Below are positions 9,286 through 17,972 of a stretch of 59,492 nucleotides of DNA, piece after piece (the first letter of the stretch is position 1; each line of letters starts with the position of its first letter). The translations under genes and the position numbers were made by a program. The DNA is from Planctomycetota bacterium (GTDB lineage: Bacteria > Planctomycetota > Brocadiia > Brocadiales > Brocadiaceae). The stretch is taken from positions 1 to 59,492 of the forward strand of contig JACPHJ010000069.1 in the NCBI GenBank assembly GCA_016188675.1. The letters run 5' to 3'. The notes under the pieces were generated by a model, which was not told the origin of the DNA, made no database searches, and worked only from the letters and a program-made list of their open reading frames with translations.

Positions 9286-10257
9286 TTACCTTCCTTGTTT
9301 GGCAGTTTTGTCATAAAAGATATTGCCTTCATATATCAATTTAATCCTAGCCACTTCTTCAGCATTCAGTGCTTCCAGACTGCTGGCCAGGATATTTTCT
9401 CTGACTTCGTTACAATTCATCATACCGGGAATAACTGTTGAAGCGCTTTTATGGTCAAGACAGAACCGCAACGCCAATTGTGTCGGAGTACGATTCTTTC
9501 CTTGATTCAGGAACGAAAATAAATCCGGCGCCTTAGCCCATCGTTGCAATTGCTCTACCGGCCAATTTGCTCTGTGATCTATACCCTCAAATTTTTCGTC
9601 CCCATGCAACTTGCCTGTTAAATATCCAAAACACAATGGAGTTCGTGCAATAACCCCTATTTTCTTCTCAACGGCCATATCAAACAGGCCGTTCTCAATC
9701 GCTCGTTGGTCAATCATGTTAAAATTTACCTGAACTACTTTAAAATCAAATTCCTGGATAGATACGAGGCAATCATCCGGAGATCTTGCAGAAATCCCAT
9801 AAGAGCGTATCTTTCCAGCTTCTTTTAGGGCTTGCAGTGTGGCGACAATTGCGCTGTCCTCTCTCAGCGTTGCAATAGTTGGGCTGTGCAGGAGATAGAT
9901 ATCAATATAGTCTGACCTTAATCGCCGTAAACTGGCATCCAATCCCTGTCTTATGTATGCAGGAGAATAGTCGCATGGCATATCAAAGCCGGTATGCGGA
10001 AGCAAACCAACTTTTGTAGAGATGATGATTTTGTTTCTGACATCGTGCAGTGCGTCACCCAGAACTTCCTCACTATGGCCATTGCCATACAGATCGGAGG
10101 TGTCATAAAAAGTTACCCCGGAGTCATAGGCAAAGCGTAAGGCGGTTTTTGAAACATTATCATCAACAGTACCATACGAATTGCCACCTAACCCCCACGT
10201 GCCAAACCCGATTTCCGATACTTCTATTCCAGTACTGCCAAGTTTTCTGTATTTCAT
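9286..10257 (-). CDS. Aldo/keto reductase
   Basis: A 323-residue NADPH-dependent (beta/alpha)8 reductase. The full catalytic tetrad is visible: D52 (YDTSDLYG), Y57, K82 (STKVGL) and H124 (YLLHSP). The N-terminus MKYRKLGSTGIEVSEIGFGT is characteristic. In sugar loci such enzymes reduce keto- or aldehyde-sugar intermediates. Here it lies between the fucose-synthase-like SDR and a sugar methyltransferase in one minus-strand run. The substrate cannot be deduced from sequence. Confidence 0.85.
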   Translation of the reverse strand: MKYRKLGSTGIEVSEIGFGTWGLGGNSYGTVDDNVSKTALRFAYDSGVTFYDTSDLYGNGHSEEVLGDALHDVRNKIIISTKVGLLPHTGFDMPCDYSPAYIRQGLDASLRRLRSDYIDIYLLHSPTIATLREDSAIVATLQALKEAGKIRSYGISARSPDDCLVSIQEFDFKVVQVNFNMIDQRAIENGLFDMAVEKKIGVIARTPLCFGYLTGKLHGDEKFEGIDHRANWPVEQLQRWAKAPDLFSFLNQGKNRTPTQLALRFCLDHKSASTVIPGMMNCNEVRENILASSLEALNAEEVARIKLIYEGNIFYDKTAKQGR

Positions 10258-10284
10258 TAATTGTTCCCAAATAATAGTTCCGGC

Positions 10285-11253
10285 TCAGTTGATTCTGCTT
10301 TTACCCGTCATTCTTATGCTTTCGGGTGATTTCTGATAGGTGTCACAAAACCACCTGACGGTATTTTCCAATCCGGTCTTAAAGGGTATATATTGGAATT
10401 TTGAGATACTGATAAAGCGGGAATTATCAACGCTCTTTCTGAATATCCCCTTTGGTTTTGTTGTGTCAAACTCAATTCGACTGGTATCAATATTCAGGAA
10501 GCCGGCGATAAGATATGCTATTTCCTTTACGGAAAGCTCCTCTGTTGTGCCAATGTTCAGTATCTGCGCATCATTATAATGGTGCAGACACCACATGAAA
10601 GCCCTGGCAACATCCTTTGCATAGGTATATTCCCGAAGGGGAGTGCCATCGCCCCAGATGACTATTTTTGAATTGCCATGCCTGTTTTCATAAAAACGTC
10701 TGATAAGCGTTGGAACCATGGGGGCATCGTCATAATTGAAGTTGTCGTTTTCGCCAAATATTCCGTTTGGCGCCAAACCTATGACATTTAAACCATATTC
10801 GGCCCGGTACGCCTTGACGGCGGGATCAACCAGCCTCTTGGCAAACGAAGAACCATAGTTCGATTCGTGTGGATACCCGTTGTGAATGTAGTCTTCATTA
10901 AGGGGAATCGGCGCATTAGCAGGATACATGCCGGTGGTAAGGGTCATGACAATCTTTTTCACGTTGCACAGCCGGGCTGCTTCAAGAATGTTAAAATTCA
11001 TCAGCACGTTATCCCGCAATAAAGTTGCGGGATATTTCATACTCAGACCGATACCGCCGCTAATTGCCGCCAGGTGAATGACAGCATCCGGCTGTAATCT
11101 ACTTACGTATGCAATGGTTTTATCCCTGTTGGTCAGATCGCAGTCCTTTGAACTTATGAAAAAGAACTCGCTTTCCGGATAATCACCGGTTATGGATTTT
11201 AAGGCGCTACCGGCCACAGCAGAGCCACCCGTTACTAAAATCTTATGATACAC
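10285..11253 (-). CDS. GDP-L-fucose synthase-like SDR with altered active site
   Basis: A 322-residue extended short-chain dehydrogenase. As far as I recall the sequences, it follows GDP-4-keto-6-deoxymannose epimerase/reductase of the eukaryotic GFUS type closely: KDCDLTN, HLAAISGGIG, EDYIHNGYPHESNYG, FGENDNFN and FDTTKPKGIFRKSVDNS. The catalytic YxxxK, which should fall at residues 135-139, instead reads SSFAK: Lys139 is kept but Tyr is Ser135. The nearest Tyr is at 133. The glycine-rich loop is GGSAVAG, with Ala in place of the middle Gly. So it binds a GDP-sugar-type ligand by homology, but may catalyse only part of the reaction or a different one. It sits between the transketolase genes and the aldo/keto reductase. 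Confidence 0.8.
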   Translation of the reverse strand: MYHKILVTGGSAVAGSALKSITGDYPESEFFFISSKDCDLTNRDKTIAYVSRLQPDAVIHLAAISGGIGLSMKYPATLLRDNVLMNFNILEAARLCNVKKIVMTLTTGMYPANAPIPLNEDYIHNGYPHESNYGSSFAKRLVDPAVKAYRAEYGLNVIGLAPNGIFGENDNFNYDDAPMVPTLIRRFYENRHGNSKIVIWGDGTPLREYTYAKDVARAFMWCLHHYNDAQILNIGTTEELSVKEIAYLIAGFLNIDTSRIEFDTTKPKGIFRKSVDNSRFISISKFQYIPFKTGLENTVRWFCDTYQKSPESIRMTGKSRIN

Positions 11254-11272
11254 ATTTCCTCCATAAAGTATT

Positions 11273-12193
11273 TTATTTATTCTTCCACAACAAGCGGCAG
11301 GTGTTCGCTATTGCATCGGCGTCGTAATTTAGGCGCCGCCTGAGTTCGCCTTGCCGCAAATTACCAAGCGCAAAACTGTCGGGAGGCCCAAGCCGAATCA
11401 GTCTGGGCGTAGTTTCTGCGCTTGCATGCCACATGCTCATGGCGGCCCATAGTCCGCCATTAGGCACATGCTCCTCTACGATGATCATGGCGCGGACTTC
11501 TTTTGCCAGGGAATTCAACGTATTAGTATCCAAGGGCTTTACTGTGTGCATCTGATATGCAGTTGGAAAAATCTTTTCCGGTTCGAGCAGTTTTAATGCC
11601 TTGAGTATCTCGTTGGCTATTTCACCAGTACCAATAACGGCTATTTGCTCTCCCTTACGAAGAAGCCTGGCACGTCCCAGAATTGCAGGTTCAGAGGCTT
11701 CATACGACGGCTCCCCAAAGCGGCCTACGGTGAAGTATGAAGGTCCTGGCAGATTAAAAAGTTGAGGGAAAAGTTGTACTACCTCGTTCGGGTCTCCGGG
11801 GGCTACTACCGTCATCCCTGGAAGTGCTGTCATTAGTGCGAGGTCATCTGCTGCGTGGTGCGAAACGCCGCTGGTTGAATAAAGATACCCCCTGCCTGCT
11901 CCTATGATAACAACCGGTAAATTCGGGTAACTTACACAATAGCGAATCTGCTCGAAAGGTCGGGCTGTTGCAAACGAGGCGATAGAGTATGCTACTGGCC
12001 GCCAGCCGACTTTAGCAAGTCCTGCGGCTGTGTAAATCATTTGAGCCTCAGCAACACCAACATTTATGTAACGTGGGCCAAATCGTGCATGAAATTCATC
12101 AAAAACCTGGAATCCAAGGTCGCCGGTAACAAGAGCAACACGGGAATTTTGCTCCGCAATCTGAGTGAGTGTATCCGCAAATGCCTTTCTCAT
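11273..12193 (-). CDS. Transketolase, C-terminal (pyrimidine-binding plus C-terminal domain) subunit
   Basis: 306 codons from the ATG at 12193, which overlaps the stop of the N-terminal subunit gene as ATGA; an in-frame start 6 codons earlier is unlikely. The Pyr domain is visible in RVALVTGDLG, RYINVGVAEAQMIYTAAGLA (Glu expected to contact the thiamine ring) and SGVSHHAADDLALM. A C-terminal transketolase domain follows (VKPLDTNTL, VEEHVPNGGLW). It pairs with the next gene to make a two-chain transketolase that moves two-carbon ketol units between sugar phosphates. Split transketolases are common outside central metabolism. Its place beside heptose genes suggests sedoheptulose-7-phosphate supply or a sugar-branching step. 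Confidence 0.85.
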   Translation of the reverse strand: MRKAFADTLTQIAEQNSRVALVTGDLGFQVFDEFHARFGPRYINVGVAEAQMIYTAAGLAKVGWRPVAYSIASFATARPFEQIRYCVSYPNLPVVIIGAGRGYLYSTSGVSHHAADDLALMTALPGMTVVAPGDPNEVVQLFPQLFNLPGPSYFTVGRFGEPSYEASEPAILGRARLLRKGEQIAVIGTGEIANEILKALKLLEPEKIFPTAYQMHTVKPLDTNTLNSLAKEVRAMIIVEEHVPNGGLWAAMSMWHASAETTPRLIRLGPPDSFALGNLRQGELRRRLNYDADAIANTCRLLWKNK

Positions 12194-13065
12194 GCACCTG
12201 ACTCCATGCAAACAGGGAATCCATTTAACTCCCGCAAAGCTTTATTAAGATCTTCGTCTGATGGCACTCTGTAGTGCCAAAGTACCTGATCTTCCATAAA
12301 ACTGGCACCAGCACCCGCTACAGTTTTTGCAATAATTGCAGAAGGACGTCCTTTTTCAAATGGGAATTCATTTAACGTTTCAATAATCTCTGAGATATTG
12401 TTTCCATTTATAGTTTTGGCAGCCCAACCAAACGCCTTATATTTTTCTTCCAATGATGTGAAGCCCATCAGATTATCCGATCGGCCTACCGACTGTATCC
12501 TATTATAGTCTACAATGAGCAACAGATTATCAAGTCGATTTGCTACGGCAAAAGTAGCTGCTTCCCAGGTGCTTCCCTCGTTGCATTCCCCATCACTGAT
12601 AAGAACCGCCACCCTTGTTTGTATTCCATCCATACGCAAACCATAACTCATGCCGGTAGCCATACCAAGTCCATGCCCCAGGCTGCCTGAAGAGCACTCA
12701 AGAATCGGGAGAGCGTGAATACATGGGTGGCTCGGTAACGGGGAATCATTTTGTGCATACCTGGATATCCACTGTTTAGGGAAAAAGCCACGATCAGCCA
12801 TTACAGCATAAAGAGATGAACACGCATGACCTTTGCTGAATATGAAACGGTCTCTGTTTATTTTTTTTGGATCTTCAGGTGTAACATTAAGCCAGCAGTT
12901 ATATAGTCCGACCAGTAAATCAACGCAACTTAACGCACCATTTAAATGTCCCTCTTTACCGTCATGAGCCATTTTAATACAGGTTGCTCTGATGCTTTTA
13001 GCTTTATTTTCAAGCATTTGAATATCTGTTCGACGCAAAATTTCTTTATTGAGACTCATAAGCAT
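12190..13065 (-). CDS. Transketolase, N-terminal (TPP/PP-binding) subunit
   Basis: About 291 codons. I prefer the ATG at 13065, which has AGTGAG seven bases upstream, over GTG 13077. The diphosphate/Mg motif is present (SDGECNEGSTWEAA through LIVDYNR, about residues 140-172 from the longer start). Other transketolase landmarks are GKEGHLNGALSCVDLL, FIFSKGHACSSLYA and CSSGSLGHGLGMATG, with the His residues that contact phosphate and TPP. The gene is coupled to the C-terminal subunit by a 4-base overlap and follows the hddA-like kinase gene by about 20 bases. Confidence 0.85.
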   Translation of the reverse strand: MLMSLNKEILRRTDIQMLENKAKSIRATCIKMAHDGKEGHLNGALSCVDLLVGLYNCWLNVTPEDPKKINRDRFIFSKGHACSSLYAVMADRGFFPKQWISRYAQNDSPLPSHPCIHALPILECSSGSLGHGLGMATGMSYGLRMDGIQTRVAVLISDGECNEGSTWEAATFAVANRLDNLLLIVDYNRIQSVGRSDNLMGFTSLEEKYKAFGWAAKTINGNNISEIIETLNEFPFEKGRPSAIIAKTVAGAGASFMEDQVLWHYRVPSDEDLNKALRELNGFPVCMESGA

Positions 13066-13086
13066 AATAAAACTCACTTATAAAAA

Positions 13087-14169
13087 TTAAATCTTTTGCA
13101 ATACCCGGTCGGTATACATTTTAAGTTCCTGAGATGGAATTATAGTTTGACTGCTTCGTTCTTTTTCAAGATATGAATAATCTTCTTCAAAGTTATGATA
13201 AATAATCTGGCTTCCGGAAAAATCAAACTTAAAAGGTACGTAAATTAAATTATTCAATATTTTTCTAACGTATTCGTGCTTGTCTGGTGTAACAAAAAGT
13301 AAGAGAAATCCCCCTCCTCCCGCTCCAGTTAACTTGCCGCCAATTGCACCCGCAGCAAGCGCATTTTCATAAATTTCGTCAACATGGGGATTAGAGACAT
13401 TAGAACTCAAGCTGCGCTTGGCCAGCCATGATTCATGCATCAATTCTCCAAAAGCGGTAATATCACTGCCGCTATTAAGGATCGAAATACTTTCTTCTAC
13501 AAGGTCTTTCATAATACGAAGCTGACGTTTGCGGGTTTCAATATCATTGACATACGTACTTGCAACATCAGCAGCAGTACGCTTTATACCGGTGTAAAAC
13601 AGCATCAGGTGTGAATTAAGTTCATTAAGTCGCTCTGCTGTCAGGATTACAGGCCGAATTGAGATTTCCCCGTTTGTTAGAAATACAATATGGTTGAATC
13701 CGCCATGTGCAGCAAGTACCTGATCCTGTGACCCTACGGTTTCTTTAATAATATTTTGCTCAATAAAAATACTTTCTTCAGCCAACTGCTGTTTGGTGGG
13801 CATATAACCTTTAAGGGCGTACAGGGCGTGAAGTAGTCCAACGGTAAAAGAAGAACTTGAACCCACTCCGCTTCTGGCAGGGAGATCGCCCACGTGATGT
13901 ATCTCAACACCACGATCGGTTTTCAAAAAATCCAAAATATGACGGACAGCAGGATGATTAATGTCGTTAATATCACTACAATTCTCAATTCTTGACCAAA
14001 TAATACGAAATTTATGCTCAAAAAAGGGAGGAAGATAACGACAAGTAATATAACAATATTTATTTATAGCAGTTGCCAGTATCGCACCACCATGTTTCTG
14101 GTACCATGCCGGATAATCAGTTCCGCCGCCGAAAAATGAAATACGAAAAGGTGTTCTGCTTATAATCAT
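13087..14169 (-). CDS. hddA: GHMP kinase, D-glycero-alpha-D-manno-heptose 7-phosphate kinase type
   Basis: A 360-residue GHMP-superfamily sugar kinase. The family-specific start IISRTPFRISFFGGGTDYP and the ATP loop PARSGVGSSSSFTVG (about residues 98-112) match HddA, which phosphorylates C1 of heptose 7-phosphate on the way to GDP-D-glycero-alpha-D-manno-heptose. The C-terminal KLTGAGGGGFLLLFV motif is intact. The next gene downstream of the shared promoter side is a matching guanylyltransferase (hddC-like). gmhA and gmhB, also needed for the pathway, are not in the window. Fucokinase-like activity on another sugar cannot be excluded. Confidence 0.85.
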   Translation of the reverse strand: MIISRTPFRISFFGGGTDYPAWYQKHGGAILATAINKYCYITCRYLPPFFEHKFRIIWSRIENCSDINDINHPAVRHILDFLKTDRGVEIHHVGDLPARSGVGSSSSFTVGLLHALYALKGYMPTKQQLAEESIFIEQNIIKETVGSQDQVLAAHGGFNHIVFLTNGEISIRPVILTAERLNELNSHLMLFYTGIKRTAADVASTYVNDIETRKRQLRIMKDLVEESISILNSGSDITAFGELMHESWLAKRSLSSNVSNPHVDEIYENALAAGAIGGKLTGAGGGGFLLLFVTPDKHEYVRKILNNLIYVPFKFDFSGSQIIYHNFEEDYSYLEKERSSQTIIPSQELKMYTDRVLQKI

Positions 14170-14178
14170 TTTTCCCCC

Positions 14179-14955
14179 TTAATGGATACCCACAATATTA
14201 CTCTTTAAAAAATGTCCCGCCGCTGCATAATCTTGAGGTATTCCAATATCTAGAAAATTTCCTTTACTCTGAAAGCCGTAAAGTCCCTTGTTAATCCACA
14301 ATGGAAACGTCTCACGCTCCAATGAAATATTAGTATTTACCGGTATCGATTCCAGAAAGGCATGATTTAAAAGGTACACCCCGGCATTTATTAATCCCGG
14401 TCCGGTTTTCTTGCACTTTTCTTCAAAAGATGTAATTTCGCCATCCACCGACAACTGAACAGAGCCGAAACGGCCAACATCTGACACTTCAGTCAGGAGC
14501 AAGGAAGCAATGGCCTTCTTTTCAATGTGTTCGTTCAGAAAATAAGGAAGGTTCGTTTTGCAAAATGAATCACCATTTAAGACCAGGACTAGGTCCGATT
14601 TTAATAGTGGTAATGCCAGTCTAAGTGCGCCTCCGGTTCCAAGAGCTGACTGCTCCTGAGAATATAATAGTGTAAGGCCTTTGTAATACTCACCGAAAAT
14701 TGTTTTTACCTGTTCTCCTAAATAACCTGTACATAAAACAACTTTTTTTACTCCTGCCTGGCTTAACTGATCCAGAAGGTAAGCAATAAAAGGACGGTTA
14801 TTTACTTCTGCAAGAACCTTTGGTCGTCCGGATACCACCGAACGGAGACGTGTCCCAAGCCCGCCGGCTAGAATGGTTGCTGTAATTTCAGATAATTTAT
14901 TCAATGGTGTCAGTCTGTTATGTCCCGTAATGTAAATCCTTCTTTCTTTAAACAT
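14179..14955 (-). CDS. hddC: Sugar-1-phosphate nucleotidyltransferase, GDP-heptose type
   Basis: 258 residues. The signature LAGGLGTRLRSVVSGRPKVLA (starting near residue 29) marks a nucleotidyltransferase. NGDSFCKTNL near residue 130 supplies the metal-binding Asp, and VSDVGRFGSVQL and GLINAGVYLL follow. The RSVV-SGRPKVLAEV form and pairing with hddA favour D-glycero-alpha-D-manno-heptose-1-phosphate guanylyltransferase. The start at 14955 overlaps the preceding gene by 8 bases without a clear ribosome site, so translation may depend on coupling. The N-terminal 20 residues before the core are unusual and the true start could be internal. Confidence 0.8.
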   Translation of the reverse strand: MFKERRIYITGHNRLTPLNKLSEITATILAGGLGTRLRSVVSGRPKVLAEVNNRPFIAYLLDQLSQAGVKKVVLCTGYLGEQVKTIFGEYYKGLTLLYSQEQSALGTGGALRLALPLLKSDLVLVLNGDSFCKTNLPYFLNEHIEKKAIASLLLTEVSDVGRFGSVQLSVDGEITSFEEKCKKTGPGLINAGVYLLNHAFLESIPVNTNISLERETFPLWINKGLYGFQSKGNFLDIGIPQDYAAAGHFLKSNIVGIH

Positions 14956-15886
14956 TACTATATCTGCTGTTTGTAATTATTCTGTATCCTTTAATGAGTT
15001 CTTTTATTCCCATTTCAAGCGAATAGATTGGCTTAAAACCTGTCTTTTCTATTTTTTCATTTGATACTAAGTAGTCTCTCTTATCAGGGTCTTCACCCAC
15101 TGGAGACTCTAAATACACAAAATCAGGGACTTGTTCTTTTATCTTTGCACAAAGTTCTAATTTAGATAGATTGGCATCCGATAAACCTACATTGTATGGT
15201 TCATTTTTCATGGTATCAAAATTGTCTATGGCATGAATAAATGCCCTTGCAATATCACGAATATGGATATAGTTTCGTTTAAAATGGCCTTCAAAAATCA
15301 CTACAAATCTGTCTTTGACAGCCCTGTATGTAAAATCATTTACCAATAAATCAATCCTCATTCTTGGTGACATGCCAAAAACAGTGGCTAATCTAAAACT
15401 TATGGAATTCCCTTTATCAAGAACAATCTTTTCTGCCTCGACCTTGGCCTTTCCATACAAAGAAATAGGCTTTAAAGGAGTTTCTTCAGTGCAATACACG
15501 CCTTTTTGTCCAATGCCATAACCGCTGTTTGTTGTGGGTATGATAATTCTGTGATTTTTTGAGGAAAGTTTTACTATGGAGGCTATTGCGTCTCTAATGG
15601 TAGTTGTTGTTCCTATTTTATCTCTACTGCAAAGTGGGGCGCCTACTAATGCCGCCAAAGGTATAACGTAGTCGGCTTTTTGCAGAAGTGGCTTTAAAAC
15701 ATCCTCATCTCTTGCGTCTCCTCTTACAACATCAAAATTTTCATACACACAACACTCAAGCAAAGAATTCTGCTGAAACATAAAATTATCTAATACTGTG
15801 ACTCTATGTCTTAATTTTAATAACTCAGGTACAAGTATTGAACCCAAATACCCTGCTCCGCCAGTAACTAAAATACTGTAACTCAT
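14948..15886 (-). CDS. NAD-dependent epimerase/dehydratase (extended SDR)
   Basis: 312 codons from the ATG at 15886; a TTG one codon earlier is closer to the GGAG site and cannot be ruled out. The NAD loop is VTGGAGYLGS and the catalytic pair appears in SLYGKAKVEAE (YxxxK intact). A cofactor/substrate segment reads RLATVFGMSPRMR, and NYIHIRDIARAF and YNVGLSDANLSK are typical of UDP/GDP-hexose epimerases and dehydratases. It is first in the minus-strand sugar operon and just upstream of hddC/hddA. A role in modifying the GDP-heptose (for example C4 oxidation or epimerisation) is inference. Confidence 0.85.
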   Translation of the reverse strand: MSYSILVTGGAGYLGSILVPELLKLRHRVTVLDNFMFQQNSLLECCVYENFDVVRGDARDEDVLKPLLQKADYVIPLAALVGAPLCSRDKIGTTTTIRDAIASIVKLSSKNHRIIIPTTNSGYGIGQKGVYCTEETPLKPISLYGKAKVEAEKIVLDKGNSISFRLATVFGMSPRMRIDLLVNDFTYRAVKDRFVVIFEGHFKRNYIHIRDIARAFIHAIDNFDTMKNEPYNVGLSDANLSKLELCAKIKEQVPDFVYLESPVGEDPDKRDYLVSNEKIEKTGFKPIYSLEMGIKELIKGYRIITNSRYSNV

Positions 15887-15994
15887 CAAACTATTTCTCC
15901 CGTCACTAAATGTGAGACGCTATAAGATAGGACACTCTTCAGTTCTATTCCTGACAATCTTTGTACCCAACGAGGAGTCTTGAAACGATGAAAA

Positions 15995-17113
15995 CTAATT
16001 AATCACAAGGCTGACCCGATTTCTCTTATAAGATGGTTGGGGAAGTTCCGCCACTGCGTCTTTTATGTTCTGTTGTTCCGGGAGTATGGCTAACGATTTA
16101 TTCCAAACAGCCCTTGCCCTGACTGGATTTTCGGTAATTTTATAACAATGTCCCAAGAGGTTGTAAAGTGGGGCTATTTCGTCTGCATGTATTGTTTCTG
16201 ACAAAATGGAGTTTATACTATGACTTACCTCATAGGTTTCAATACATTTTTCCATGAAACAAATGGCGTCATGGTATTTTTTTTGATTGAAATAGAGTTT
16301 TCCCAGGTTGTGCATTGCACTGAGATGAGAGATGTCAAGTTTCGCTGCCATTACAAAAAATGTTTCCGCCTGTTTATCCATGTCCGATTCAACGCAACAT
16401 TCACCCAGCAAATTATATGCGTCAGCATTATTTTTATCTATGAGCAATGTTTCTCTGAGGTGTTTCATAGCCTTTAGATACTTTTTTTGTATTTTATAGA
16501 TAATGCCGAGGAGATAATGTACTTCTGGAATGGACGTATTATTTTTAAGTACATACAAAAGGGTATTTTTGGCAGTTGCACAATCATTATTTTTGATAAG
16601 CAACTTAGAAAGGTTTATAGCAGATGGTATATAATCCGGTTTTAATCTGAGAGATTCGTAGAAAAAGGATTCCGCATCCATTATCGTATTTTGATAACTA
16701 CAACATAGTCCCATAAGGTAGTAGGTTTCATAATCGTCAGGTTTGGCTATTACCACTTCCTTAAAATGTGAAAGCGCTATATTATATTCTTTGCGTAACA
16801 TATAAACAGAGGCAAGATTATAATGTGCCTCTAATAAAGTAAAATCGATTTGTAATGCTTTTTTAAAATTGTTAATTGCTTCTGTATATTTTTTGTTTCT
16901 TGTGTAATAAATTCCAAGGTGATTGTAACCTTGTGCATAATTAGGATCCATTTTTACGGCTGTCTTTAAATATGGATAGACTTCATCCCAGTTACCTTTT
17001 TCAATGAGTTTGTTTGCACGGGTGACGTTAGTTTCAAAATCACTATGGTTATTCATGTGATCTTCAGTGATTGGAACCGATTTTGATGAATTATGTTTCA
17101 TTACGTTTAACAT
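15995..17113 (-). CDS. TPR-repeat protein
   Basis: 372 residues made almost wholly of tetratricopeptide repeats from about residue 24 to 355 (for example YAQGYNHLGIYYTRNKKYTE, then LLEAHYNLASVYMLRKEYNI). No signal peptide or catalytic domain is visible, so it is probably a cytoplasmic scaffold. Start ATG 17113 has AAAGGA about 8 bases upstream and lies 12 bases after csrA, so it is probably the third gene of the fliW-csrA transcript. TPR proteins beside flagellar and glycosylation genes may bind export or glycosylation partners; no specific role can be assigned. Confidence 0.8.
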   Translation of the reverse strand: MLNVMKHNSSKSVPITEDHMNNHSDFETNVTRANKLIEKGNWDEVYPYLKTAVKMDPNYAQGYNHLGIYYTRNKKYTEAINNFKKALQIDFTLLEAHYNLASVYMLRKEYNIALSHFKEVVIAKPDDYETYYLMGLCCSYQNTIMDAESFFYESLRLKPDYIPSAINLSKLLIKNNDCATAKNTLLYVLKNNTSIPEVHYLLGIIYKIQKKYLKAMKHLRETLLIDKNNADAYNLLGECCVESDMDKQAETFFVMAAKLDISHLSAMHNLGKLYFNQKKYHDAICFMEKCIETYEVSHSINSILSETIHADEIAPLYNLLGHCYKITENPVRARAVWNKSLAILPEQQNIKDAVAELPQPSYKRNRVSLVIN

Positions 17114-17125
17114 GACTGCTTTCCT

Positions 17126-17404
17126 TTATAAAAAATTTGAAGAGGAAATTGGTTTTTTAGAATGGGTAATTTCTGTATTTCTTCTCCATCGCGAGGCTAC
17201 TTCTATTAAATCATGTTTCGAGACTGTTGCAGCTTTCTGGTTTTCTTCCTGGATTTTATCGTAAATTTCTTCCCGATGAACCTTAACAGTCGCCGGTGCA
17301 ATGATGCCCAACTTAACCTGTTTTCCCTGGCAATCTAATAATGTGACTTTTATTTCATCCCCGATGGTAATGCTTTCTCCTAACTTCCTTGTCAGTATAA
17401 GCAC
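17126..17404 (-). CDS. csrA: Carbon storage regulator CsrA (with extended C-terminus)
   Basis: The RNA-binding translational regulator CsrA. The core is typical: [20 protein letters not shown], then [18 protein letters not shown], including the Leu/Thr/Arg residues of strand 1 and the VHREE strand 5 that bind GGA motifs. At 92 residues it is longer than usual (about 60-75); the extra tail after residue 55 is basic and unlike other CsrA proteins I know. Start is GTG 17404 with AAGGTG seven bases upstream. It follows fliW by 29 bases, the arrangement in which FliW binds and inhibits CsrA until flagellin is made. Confidence 0.92.
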   Translation of the reverse strand: MLILTRKLGESITIGDEIKVTLLDCQGKQVKLGIIAPATVKVHREEIYDKIQEENQKAATVSKHDLIEVASRWRRNTEITHSKKPISSSNFL

Positions 17405-17433
17405 AGTGATTCACCTTTCTGAAAGATAGTAAA

Positions 17434-17901
17434 TTAATTCCGAACAAGTGGATGGTGTAAACTGTAAAAATCTTCTGTCAGCACAATCTGTTTTCCCATT
17501 TTATTTTTCATGTTAATGAGTAGCGGTCCTTTCAGATTAAGCGTTACATCTTCCGGCTTTTTCCCCAAGGTAACTATACAAAACGTTTCAACGTCTTTTT
17601 CTTTTTTGATGTCAAGGGAGGCAAGATCATCTTCGGATAGAGAGGGTTTATAATCCGAGAAAAAGAGCGCCGGGTTAAGGATGGGAAAAGCAACCACTGG
17701 ATCTTCCACAGAAACCAGCCATTCAAAAGGAAGACATTCTTCGATGGCTACAATGACAAATTGTTTTAGTTCCTCAAATCCCAATAATCCTTGCTCAAGG
17801 GTTATTATATTTTCCTTCTCAATGCTCAAGTTGCCGAATCTATTTGTTGATAAATTTACTTTACTGCCTTCCGTCAGTGGTCTTTCTTCCATTTTTAACA
17901 T
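17434..17901 (-). CDS. fliW: Flagellar assembly factor FliW
   Basis: 155 residues. FliW features are visible: NRFGNLSIEKENIITLEQGLLGFEELKQFV near the N-terminus, WLVSVEDPVVAFPILNP in the middle and VTLNLKGPLLINMKNKMGKQIVL at the end. FliW binds flagellin and antagonises CsrA, coupling flagellin synthesis to export. It is the first gene after a sigma-54-type promoter at 17957-17972 and is followed directly by csrA. Start ATG 17901 has AGGAG nearby upstream. Confidence 0.92.
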   Translation of the reverse strand: MLKMEERPLTEGSKVNLSTNRFGNLSIEKENIITLEQGLLGFEELKQFVIVAIEECLPFEWLVSVEDPVVAFPILNPALFFSDYKPSLSEDDLASLDIKKEKDVETFCIVTLGKKPEDVTLNLKGPLLINMKNKMGKQIVLTEDFYSLHHPLVRN

Positions 17902-17956
17902 GTTTTACTCCTATCGTATATAAGGGTATAAAGAGATAAAATTATTAATGAGATTT

Positions 17957-17972
17957 AGCAAACATTGTGCCA
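17957..17972 (-). promoter_or_regulatory. Sigma-54 (-24/-12) promoter for fliW-csrA
   Basis: Read on the minus strand this is TGGCACAATGTTTGCT, a full match to the TGGCAC-N5-TTGCW consensus. It ends 56 bases before the fliW start. The surrounding 17902-18198 gap is otherwise AT-rich with no visible gene. Confidence 0.75.
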
